From JANYIP01 sp031394045 (GTDB taxonomy: Bacteria > Actinomycetota > Actinomycetes > Prado026), in assembly GCA_031394045.1 (NCBI GenBank), contig JANMWN010000156.1, positions 1 to 22,443 on the forward strand: a stretch of 22,443 nucleotides of DNA, written 5' to 3'. The translations under genes and the position numbers were made by a program. Each line of letters begins with the position of its first letter. Position 1 is the stretch's first letter. Positions 1 to 5,955 of the stretch are shown here, piece after piece. A model generated the notes under the pieces. The model was not told the DNA's origin. It saw only the letters and a program-made list of their open reading frames with translations, and searched no databases.

Positions 1-672
1 GTGCTCGTGGTCGAGGACGAGGAGTCGTTCAGCGAGGCACTGTCGTACATGCTCCGCAAGGAGGGGTACGAGGTCGCGGTCGCGGACACGGGGACCGGGG
101 CGCTGGAGGAGTTCGACCGGTCCGGCGCCGACCTCGTCCTGCTCGACCTGATGCTGCCGGGGCTGTCCGGCACCGAGGTCTGCCGCCAGCTGCGGCAGCG
201 CTCCAACGTCCCGGTCATCATGCTCACGGCCAAGGACAGCGAGGTCGACAAGGTCGTCGGTCTCGAGCTCGGCGCCGACGACTACGTCACCAAGCCGTTC
301 TCGTCCCGCGAGCTCGTCGCGCGGATCCGGGCGGTGCTGCGGCGCGGGTCCGAGGGCGACGAGCTGGTGCCTGGGACGATCGAGGCGGGGCCGGTACGCA
401 TGGACGTCGAGCGCCACGTGGTGACCGTCGACGGCCGCCCGGCCCCCATGCCGCTCAAGGAGTTCGACCTGCTGGAGCTGTTGCTGCGCAACGCCGGGCG
501 GGTGCTCACGCGGATGCAGCTGATCGACCGGGTGTGGGGCTCGGACTACGTCGGCGACACCAAGACCCTCGACGTGCACGTCAAGCGGCTGCGGGCCAAG
601 GTCGAGCCCGACCCCGCCAACCCGCGCTACCTGGTGACCGTACGAGGGCTGGGCTACAAGTTCGAGCCGTGA
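1..672 (+). CDS. regX3: RegX3/PhoP-type response regulator, 5' end cut by window edge
   Basis: This is an OmpR-family two-component response regulator: a sensor kinase phosphorylates it and it then binds DNA. The RegX3 family controls phosphate-starvation genes. Visible: an N-terminal receiver domain with acidic residues E5, D6 and E7, phosphoacceptor D49 in the strand ending LVLLD, T77 in MLTAK and K98 in VTKPF. A winged-helix DNA-binding domain follows (about 126-221) and ends with the usual RGLGYKFEP. The window opens on a GTG that reads as the first V of the family's usual RVLVVEDE start. The true start is therefore probably a few codons upstream, outside the window, and residue numbers are relative. 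The SenX3 kinase gene expected next to it would lie upstream. The gene converges on a lipoprotein gene with only 27 bases between the stops. Confidence 0.9.
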   Translation: MLVVEDEESFSEALSYMLRKEGYEVAVADTGTGALEEFDRSGADLVLLDLMLPGLSGTEVCRQLRQRSNVPVIMLTAKDSEVDKVVGLELGADDYVTKPFSSRELVARIRAVLRRGSEGDELVPGTIEAGPVRMDVERHVVTVDGRPAPMPLKEFDLLELLLRNAGRVLTRMQLIDRVWGSDYVGDTKTLDVHVKRLRAKVEPDPANPRYLVTVRGLGYKFEP

Positions 673-698
673 GCCACTGGGTCTTGACGAGCCGCGGT

Positions 699-714
699 GT
701 CAGCCCCCGCTGAC
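699..714. terminator. Small hairpin between convergent genes
   Basis: GTCAGC (699-704), loop CCCC, GCTGAC (709-714): a perfect six-base-pair stem. It sits between the stop of the regX3-type gene (672) and the end of the lipoprotein gene, overlapping that gene's last codons. There is no T-run. It could act as a weak two-way terminator. The position is seen; the function is inferred. Confidence 0.3.
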
Positions 715-1176
715 CAACGAGTCGCTCGTCATCACCAGAGCGCTCAGGTGTGCCTCGCCGGCGCGCGCGAAGCTGAACGTGATCGTGTAGACGTGGCCGA
801 GCACCAGGGTCAACCCATCGGCGAAGACCCGCTCGCCGGACGGGCCGAGGTCGACCTTGCCCAGGGCGGGAACCGTGATCGGCCCGTTGGGCAGCTTGAC
901 CTCGCCGGCCGACGCGATCCGGATGCCGGTGAGCTGGTCGGCGGCGTTGCCGTTGTCGACGAAGGTCGCGTAGACCTCGGTGATCCGGCCGTCGACGCTC
1001 TGGACGAGCACCACGTTGCGGATCCGGATGTCACCGATCGACGCCACCGAGCCGTTGCTCGGCGCGTACGTCCGGCTGGTCGTGGCGTCGAATCCCGCGC
1101 CGCAACCGGTGATCGAGGTACCGAGGGCGAGTGCGACGACGACGACCGAGGCGACGCGACGGGGGCTTCGGCTCAC
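700..1176 (-). CDS. LpqE-like secreted lipoprotein
   Basis: A 158-residue exported lipoprotein. Basic residues (R3, R6, R7) are followed by a hydrophobic stretch (about 8-22) and a lipobox I-T-G-C with the lipidated cysteine at C25. The mature part is a small beta-rich domain lacking obvious catalytic residues, ending in a region like the copper-chaperone-type/LpqE lipoproteins (NGPITVPALGKVDL, then FADGLTLVLGHVYTITFSF). From memory, mycobacterial lpqE is divergent from carD, and the same general neighbourhood is seen here. The GTG start at 1176 is preceded by AGGAG about seven bases upstream (1184-1189), which decides the start. A copper or metal role is not shown: the His/Met ligands expected in PCuAC copper chaperones are not evident. 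Function unknown. Confidence 0.8.
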   Translation of the reverse strand: MSRSPRRVASVVVVALALGTSITGCGAGFDATTSRTYAPSNGSVASIGDIRIRNVVLVQSVDGRITEVYATFVDNGNAADQLTGIRIASAGEVKLPNGPITVPALGKVDLGPSGERVFADGLTLVLGHVYTITFSFARAGEAHLSALVMTSDSLVSGG

Positions 1177-1259
1177 GGCGATGACTCCTGATGCGTTCGG
1201 ATGCTCACGGATGAGTTCGTGCGGTGCGAGCGGGCACCCAGCAGCCTACCGACGTCCGG

Positions 1260-2090
1260 TCACGTGAGTGCGGCTCCCCGCGCCAAGAGCAGGGTGACCA
1301 CCGCCAGCGCGGCCAGGACGGTCAGCGCGAACGGTGCCCGTGACCCCTCCGGCCAGCGCACGGCGAAAGCTGCGACCAGGACGAGCGCAGTCACGACGAG
1401 CAAGGTGATCCCCGCGGCCCCTGGTGGCCCTGGCGGCGCCCAGGCGAGCACCGCGGCCGCGGCCGAGAGGAGGACGGCCGAGAGCACGCGGGTGCGTACC
1501 GGCCCAAGCCGTTGGGGGAGTCCGAGCACGCCGGCGGCGACGTCGTCGGACAGGTCGGGCAACGTGTTGGCCAGATGGGCCACGACGCCGAGCAGGGCCC
1601 CTGCGGTCACGGCCCACCAGGGTGGCCAGACGGGTGGCTGCAGGGTCAGCGTGGCCACGGCCGGCAGCAGCCCGAAGCTGACCGCGAAGGGGACGAACGA
1701 GGCCACCCGGCGCTTGAGCACGAGGTCGTACGACCAGCCGCCAGCCACGGCCACCGCGTGCGCGAGCCCGGGCTGCCAACCGAGGCTGAACGAGGCGACG
1801 GCACAGAGTGTGAGCGCGACCCTCGAGGCGGTGGCCACGGTCTGCACCGGTAGCAGGCCGAGCGCGACTGGCTTGTCGGTGCGACCGGCTGCGACATCGC
1901 GGTCGCGGTCGACCGCGTCGTTGCACCAGCCGATCGACAGCTGCCCGGTCAGCAGCGCCATTGCCAGCAGGGCGAGCCGGGCGGGCGGGACGCCGGCGGA
2001 GGCGGCTAGGGCGGTGCCGACCGAGGTGACCGCGAGCGATGGGCCCGGGTGGGCCGCCTTGACCAGAGCCGCCGCCGTGCTCGCCCTCAC
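1260..2090 (-). CDS. UbiA-family prenyltransferase
   Basis: A 276-residue integral membrane prenyltransferase. The family joins a prenyl diphosphate to an aromatic or other acceptor in the membrane, using Mg2+ held by two Asp-rich motifs. Both motifs are visible: N57-D58-x-x-D61-x-x-x-D65 followed by TDKP, and D179-x-x-D182-D183 in a loop after ANTLP. About eight hydrophobic segments fit the family fold. The GTG start at 2090 overlaps the stop of the thioredoxin-like gene as GTGA, implying translational coupling. The substrate cannot be read from the sequence. It could belong to menaquinone, a decaprenyl-linked sugar, or another lipid pathway. It lacks the adjacent men or ubi genes that would settle this. 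UbiA family membership is secure; the reaction is not. Confidence 0.88.
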   Translation of the reverse strand: MRASTAAALVKAAHPGPSLAVTSVGTALAASAGVPPARLALLAMALLTGQLSIGWCNDAVDRDRDVAAGRTDKPVALGLLPVQTVATASRVALTLCAVASFSLGWQPGLAHAVAVAGGWSYDLVLKRRVASFVPFAVSFGLLPAVATLTLQPPVWPPWWAVTAGALLGVVAHLANTLPDLSDDVAAGVLGLPQRLGPVRTRVLSAVLLSAAAAVLAWAPPGPPGAAGITLLVVTALVLVAAFAVRWPEGSRAPFALTVLAALAVVTLLLARGAALT

Positions 2091-2866
2091 GGGTTGGTCG
2101 ACGGGGCGCCCGGTCGGTCGAGCTGGGCCAGGGCGGGCTCGAGGCGCTGTGTGGTGGTGACGTCACGGACCACCGTGGCGACGACGCCGTCCTCGTGGAC
2201 CAGCACCACGCTGACCCCCTCGGGGCTGTAAGTGGGGCCGAGCACGTCGGAGCTGTCCACGACGACGAGCGCGGACCCGCCGAGCTCCTCGTCGTTGAGC
2301 TTGACCAGCTGGTCGTTCTGGCTGGCGGGGCCGGCGAGGACCAGGCGCAGACCGTACTCACGTGCTTGCACCAGCAGGCTCTTCAGCGTGGGTCCGCACG
2401 CGTCGCACCGGACGGGTACGAGGGCGATGACGGCCGGCCGGGCCGAGCGCAGCGGGATCGAGGTGCCGGCCACCGAGACCTGGGTCTGCGGCAGCAGCCC
2501 CCCGATCGAGCCGACCGCTCCCGCTGACGTGGCCAGCGGAGCGACCAGCGCAGTGCTCGGATTCCCGGCGCCGGGGGCGAACAGGGTCAGCGAGCTGCCG
2601 ACGACGGCGACCGCCGCGAGGAGCAAGATGATCGTCGAGCCGGTGAGCCCGAACCGGCGCAGCACCGGCAGCTCGTGCAGCCGTAGCACCCGGCGGACCC
2701 GTGCGAATGGCAGACCGGCGCGGGCGCGAAGGCGCAGCTCGTCGAGGTAGGTCGCGCGGTCCCCGTCCAGGCTGCGGGGGTCGTCGGGAACGAGCAGCGC
2801 GAGGCCCTCGAGCTCGTCAGCGTCGAGGTCGTCGTGCCGCCCGTCCGGGCCGGGCGCGCCGCTCAT
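2087..2866 (-). CDS. Membrane-anchored thioredoxin-fold protein (CxxC)
   Basis: 259 residues. An acidic, then Arg-rich cytoplasmic N-terminus (1-75) leads to one transmembrane segment (about 76-97). A Gly/Ala/Ser/Thr-rich linker (about 98-135) follows, then an extracytoplasmic thioredoxin/peroxiredoxin-like domain. C154-D-A-C157 lies after the strand AVIALVPVR, the position of a redox CxxC. It is probably an envelope thiol oxidoreductase, inferred from topology and motif. I chose the ATG at 2866, giving MSGAPGPDG. The frame stays open further upstream but runs antisense through carD and is not credible. The C-terminal end overlaps the UbiA gene by four bases. There is no ribosome site; a weak CATACT box lies seven bases upstream, so translation may be leaderless. 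Confidence 0.78.
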   Translation of the reverse strand: MSGAPGPDGRHDDLDADELEGLALLVPDDPRSLDGDRATYLDELRLRARAGLPFARVRRVLRLHELPVLRRFGLTGSTIILLLAAVAVVGSSLTLFAPGAGNPSTALVAPLATSAGAVGSIGGLLPQTQVSVAGTSIPLRSARPAVIALVPVRCDACGPTLKSLLVQAREYGLRLVLAGPASQNDQLVKLNDEELGGSALVVVDSSDVLGPTYSPEGVSVVLVHEDGVVATVVRDVTTTQRLEPALAQLDRPGAPSTNP

Positions 2867-3004
2867 GCAGCCCAGTATGCACCGCTGGCGGCCAGCATGC
2901 GCCCGGACTGTTGTCAACCCCCGAGGGGGGATCAGTTTGGCCCTTTCAGGGCGGCTGGCAGGCCTCTGACCTGCGCAAACGCGGCGAAGCGGCCCTGTGA
3001 AGCG

Positions 3005-3013
3005 TGTTACCCT
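3005..3013 (+). promoter_or_regulatory. carD promoter, extended -10 (TGT-TACCCT)
   Basis: TGTTACCCT carries an extended -10 (TGN) joined to TACCCT, fitting the actinobacterial TANNNT box. No TTGACA-like -35 is visible at the right distance. The start of transcription would be near 3020, giving a leader of about 20 bases with the ribosome site GAAAGGGG (3023-3030) ten bases before the ATG. Confidence 0.5.
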
Positions 3014-3040
3014 TGAGGTCCAGAAAGGGGCATCTGACCC

Positions 3041-3523
3041 ATGTCTTTCAATGTCGGCGAGACCGTCGTCTATCCCCACCACGGTGCGGCCCTGATCGAG
3101 GCCGTCGAGACCCGTACCGTCAAGGGTGTCGACAAGCTCTATCTGGTCCTCAAGGTCGCCCAGGGTGACCTGACCGTGCGCGTGCCCGCCGAGAACGCCG
3201 AGTTCGTGGGCGTCCGTGACGTGGTCGGCGCCGAGGGGCTCGAGAAAGTGTTCCAGGTCCTGCGCATGCCGCACACCGAGGAGCCGACCAACTGGTCGCG
3301 CCGTTACAAGGCGAATCTGGAGAAGCTGGCTTCCGGCGACGTCATCAAGGTGGCCGAGGTCGTGCGTGACCTCTGGCGTCGTGAGCGTGAGCGTGGACTG
3401 TCCGCCGGCGAGAAGCGGATGCTGGCGAAGGCGCGTCAGATCCTTGTGTCGGAGCTCGCACTTGCCGAGAAGACCAACGAGGACAAGGCCGAGACCATCC
3501 TCGACGAGGTGCTCGCCTCCTAG
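3041..3523 (+). CDS. carD: CarD RNA-polymerase-binding transcription regulator
   Basis: 160 residues, the family's usual length. CarD binds the RNA polymerase beta subunit and stabilises the open promoter complex, notably at rRNA promoters; it is essential in mycobacteria. The N-terminal RNAP-interacting Tudor-like domain begins MSFNVGETVVYPHHGAALI and includes the core KGVDKLYLVLKV (about residues 1-65). The helical DNA-binding C-terminal part (about 75-160) has the conserved run NWSRRYKANLEKL with its key tryptophan. ATG at 3041 with GAAAGGGG upstream. It is divergent from the thioredoxin-like gene and upstream of the PIN/TRAM-ispDF genes, as in many actinobacteria. A hairpin follows the stop, so it may often be transcribed alone. 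Confidence 0.96.
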   Translation: MSFNVGETVVYPHHGAALIEAVETRTVKGVDKLYLVLKVAQGDLTVRVPAENAEFVGVRDVVGAEGLEKVFQVLRMPHTEEPTNWSRRYKANLEKLASGDVIKVAEVVRDLWRRERERGLSAGEKRMLAKARQILVSELALAEKTNEDKAETILDEVLAS

Positions 3524-3543
3524 CGGGCCTCGTCCCGCCTGTG

Positions 3544-3565
3544 CTGGGCACGTACGCGTGCCCGG
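3544..3565 (+). terminator. Hairpin with UACG loop between carD and the PIN/TRAM gene
   Basis: CTGGGCACG (3544-3552), loop TACG, CGTGCCCGG (3557-3565): a nine-base-pair stem with a single G-T pair. It begins 20 bases after the carD stop and ends 21 bases before the next start codon. There is no T-run, which is common in GC-rich actinobacteria. It probably reduces read-through from carD into the downstream operon or marks a processing point. Structure is seen; effect is inferred. Confidence 0.5.
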
Positions 3566-3586
3566 TCTGACCCGGGAGGGTGTTCC

Positions 3587-4699
3587 GTGGCTCAAGGGCG
3601 AACGCTCTCCCGCATGCCGAGCGCCGTCGTCGAGCTGCTGCGCCTGTGCGTGGTCATCTTCTTCGCCGGCCTGGGCTACGAGATCGCGCTCGTCGTCGAG
3701 GCCTCCGGGCACCGTGACGCGCTCGGAGGCATCGATCCGCTCTGGGTCGGCCTGCTCCTCGGCACCGGGCTCGGGTTCGTCCTGGGGGGCGTGCTGGGCC
3801 GGGCCACCGAGCGCACCGTCGCCAAGACCGAGCGCTCCCTGCACGACATGTCGGCCGAGCACATCGTGGCCGGCGTCTTCGGGGCCATCATCGGCATCGT
3901 CGCAGGCTCGGCCGTCGCCTGGCCGGTCTTCCTGGTCGGCGACCGGTTGCTGGCCGTACCCCTGTTCGCGTTCGTGATCGTGACCCTCGCCCTGCTCGGC
4001 TACCGGGTCGGCGTCGCTCGCCGGGACGGCATGCTCGGGCTCTTCGGTGCCACCGCGGGGATGGCACCCGTGCAGGTCTCGACCTCGACCCTGCCGCGGA
4101 TCGTCGACACCTCGGTCGCCATCGACGGGCGGATCATCGATGTCGTACGCGCCGGGTTCCTAGGCGGCCAGATGCTCGTACCCGCCCCTGTGCTCGCCGA
4201 GCTGCAGGGACTGGCCGACGCCAGCGACGAGCTGCGCCGTGGCCGTGGCCGGCGCGGCCTCGAGGTGCTGGACACCCTCCGCCGTGAGCCTGGCGTCGAG
4301 GTGGTGGTCATCGACGACGAGGCGGTGGGCGTTCCCGAGGTCGACGCCAAGCTGGTACGCATGAGCCTGGACCGGGGTGCTGCCCTGCTCACCCTCGACA
4401 CGAACCTGGCCAAGAGCGCGGCGCTGGCGGGCGTACGCGTGCTGAACCTGCACTCCCTGGCCATCGCGCTGCGTCCGCCTGTGGTGGCGGGCGACGAGGT
4501 GACCGTGCTCCTGACCAAGCCGGGCAAGGAGTCGGGGCAGGCCATCGGCTACCTCGACGACGGCACGATGGTCGTGGTCGAGCGGGCCCGCGACGGTGTC
4601 GGGTCCGAGGCACACGTGCTGGTCACGAGCGTCCTGACGACAGCGAACGGCCGGATGGTGTTTGCTCGACCCCAGTCGATCGCGGGCAGCCGGGTCTGA
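3587..4699 (+). CDS. Membrane PIN/TRAM-domain protein (YacL-like)
   Basis: 370 residues. Four transmembrane segments (about 13-37, 52-72, 93-115, 119-141) are followed by a PIN nuclease-fold domain (about 170-290) and a C-terminal TRAM RNA-binding domain (about 300-360). The acidic PIN residues are present: D174 in IVDTS, E205 in PVLAELQ, D253 and D271 in LLTLDTNLAK. A metal-dependent RNase site therefore looks intact. The family has been linked to RNA handling at the membrane but its substrate is not settled. The GTG start at 3587 has GGGAGGG (3574-3580) six bases upstream. It lies between carD and ispD with 29 bases to ispD, so the three MEP-flanking genes are probably one operon. Not a toxin-antitoxin PIN protein: too long, with TM and TRAM parts and no antitoxin gene. 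Confidence 0.88.
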   Translation: MAQGRTLSRMPSAVVELLRLCVVIFFAGLGYEIALVVEASGHRDALGGIDPLWVGLLLGTGLGFVLGGVLGRATERTVAKTERSLHDMSAEHIVAGVFGAIIGIVAGSAVAWPVFLVGDRLLAVPLFAFVIVTLALLGYRVGVARRDGMLGLFGATAGMAPVQVSTSTLPRIVDTSVAIDGRIIDVVRAGFLGGQMLVPAPVLAELQGLADASDELRRGRGRRGLEVLDTLRREPGVEVVVIDDEAVGVPEVDAKLVRMSLDRGAALLTLDTNLAKSAALAGVRVLNLHSLAIALRPPVVAGDEVTVLLTKPGKESGQAIGYLDDGTMVVVERARDGVGSEAHVLVTSVLTTANGRMVFARPQSIAGSRV

Positions 4700-4728
4700 A
4701 GGGCTCTCGCGGGTTGGGGGGCAGGCAC

Positions 4729-5445
4729 GTGAGGACCGCGGTGATCGTCGCTGCTGCCGGCCGTGGTGAGCGGCTCGGCCCCGGTGCTCCCAAAGCCCTG
4801 CGGCTGCTGGTCGGCGAGCCCTTGCTGGTCCATGCGGTCCGGTCCTTGGTGGCCGCGCTCTCGCTCGACCTGCTGGTCGTCGCCGCACCTCCGGACGCGG
4901 TGAGCGAGGTCCGGGCGCTGCTGGTCGATGTCGTACCCGATCAGGTGGGTCTCGTGGTCGTGCCGGGTGGGTCCTCGCGGCAGGACTCGGTCCGGCTGGC
5001 GCTCGCGGTGCTGCCTGACGACGTGGACGTCGTGCTCGTGCACGACGCCGCCCGCTGCCTCGTACCGGCCGCTCTGGTGGAGTCGGTCGTGGCCGCGGTC
5101 CGTGCCGGGGCCGGCGCCGTCGTCCCCGGCCTGCCGGTCGCCGACACGGTCAAGCGGGTCGACGACGGTCGGGTGGTCGAGACCGTGGACCGGTCCGCGC
5201 TGTGGGGAGCCCAGACGCCACAAGGCTTCAGCCGCGTCGTCCTGATGGCTGCGCACCAGGCGACGGAGCTCGACGATGCCGGGCCGGCCACCGACGACGC
5301 GGGCCTGGTCGAGAGGATGGGCGGCACGGTCGTGCTGGTGCCCGGGTCCGAGGAGGCTTTCAAGGTGACGCGCCCGACCGACCTGCTGCTCGCCGAGGCT
5401 CTGCTGGCAGAGCGAGCTGAGCGAGCGGCCGGTGGCGGGCGATGA
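4729..5445 (+). CDS. ispD: 2-C-methyl-D-erythritol 4-phosphate cytidylyltransferase IspD
   Basis: Third step of the MEP isoprenoid pathway: CTP plus MEP gives CDP-ME and diphosphate. The CTP-binding start AVIVAAAGRGERLG, then PKAL (K22), the central HDAAR (D107), T139 of ADTVKRV, TPQGF and the late K212 in FKVTRPTDL are all present. Length 238 matches the family. I chose the GTG at 4729 because G-rich sequence (GGGGGGCAGG, 4716-4725) precedes it at normal spacing and the protein then begins with RTAVIVAAAG. A TTG at 4714 is an alternative that adds five residues. The residue after DAAR is C110, where many family members have proline. The stop overlaps the ispF start as ATGA, so the two are translationally coupled. 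Confidence 0.95.
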   Translation: MRTAVIVAAAGRGERLGPGAPKALRLLVGEPLLVHAVRSLVAALSLDLLVVAAPPDAVSEVRALLVDVVPDQVGLVVVPGGSSRQDSVRLALAVLPDDVDVVLVHDAARCLVPAALVESVVAAVRAGAGAVVPGLPVADTVKRVDDGRVVETVDRSALWGAQTPQGFSRVVLMAAHQATELDDAGPATDDAGLVERMGGTVVLVPGSEEAFKVTRPTDLLLAEALLAERAERAAGGGR

Positions 5446-5915
5446 CAGGGCTGCCGCGCATCGGGGTCGGGGTCGACGTCCATCCGCTCGAGCCGGGCCG
5501 GCCGATGTGGCTGGCCGGGCTGCACTGGCCGGACGAGCCGGCCGGCTGCTCGGGTCACTCCGACGGCGACGTCGTCGCCCACGCGTGCTGCGACGCGTTG
5601 CTGTCCGCGGCCGGCCTCGGCGACCTTGGTGGTCTGGTCGGCACGGATCAGCCGGAGTGGGCCGGTGCCTCCGGGGTGGCGATGCTCGCCGAGGCCGCCC
5701 GGGTCGTACGCGGTGCCGGCTTCGAGATCGGCAACGTCGCCGTCCAGCTGATCGGCAACCGGCCGCTGTTCGCGCCCCGGCGCGCCGAGGCCGAGGCCGT
5801 CCTGTCGAAGGCGTGCGGTGCGCCGGTCTCGGTCGGCGCCACGACTACGGACGGGCTGGGCCTGACCGGCAGAGGCGAGGGCCTCGCGGCGATCGCCCAC
5901 GCGCTCGTCGGCTGA
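5442..5915 (+). CDS. ispF: 2-C-methyl-D-erythritol 2,4-cyclodiphosphate synthase IspF
   Basis: Fifth MEP-pathway step: converts CDP-ME 2-phosphate to the cyclodiphosphate, releasing CMP. It forms a trimer with Zn2+ at the subunit interface. Zn ligands D12 and H14 (GVDVHPL) and H47 (SDGDVVAHACCDALL) are present. So are the family motif TTTDGLG (134-140) and the C-terminal GRGEGLAAIA. Length 157 is normal. The ATG at 5442 overlaps the ispD stop by four bases. Adjacent ispD and ispF genes are common; here they are separate, not fused. The next gene, cysS, starts 41 bases after the stop and seems to have its own promoter. Confidence 0.96.
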   Translation: MTGLPRIGVGVDVHPLEPGRPMWLAGLHWPDEPAGCSGHSDGDVVAHACCDALLSAAGLGDLGGLVGTDQPEWAGASGVAMLAEAARVVRGAGFEIGNVAVQLIGNRPLFAPRRAEAEAVLSKACGAPVSVGATTTDGLGLTGRGEGLAAIAHALVG

Positions 5916-5943
5916 CCCGTCGGGCGCGGTACTCCTTCGCCCG

Positions 5944-5949
5944 TACCCT
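5944..5949 (+). promoter_or_regulatory. cysS -10 box (TACCCT), leaderless type
   Basis: TACCCT is followed by six bases (TGACCG) and then the GTG start at 5956. Transcription would begin on the GTG itself. No ribosome site is present in the gap after ispF. No convincing -35. Confidence 0.5.
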
Positions 5950-5955
5950 TGACCG

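Noticed and set aside
1246..2361. A 371-residue minus-strand frame over the UbiA region
   Set aside because: Arg/Pro/Gly-rich without domains, in a shifted frame over the well-supported UbiA and thioredoxin-like genes.
2918..2974. Small GC stems in the carD upstream region (CCCC-CGAG-GGGG and GCAGG/CCTGC)
   Set aside because: Four to five base pairs each, expected by chance in GC-rich DNA.
2867..3862. Extension of the thioredoxin-like frame across carD on the opposite strand
   Set aside because: It would be antisense to all of carD and part of the PIN/TRAM gene. The protein is sensible only from the ATG at 2866.
3587..4699. PIN protein as a VapC-type toxin
   Set aside because: Four membrane segments, a TRAM domain, a length of 370 residues and no antitoxin gene upstream.
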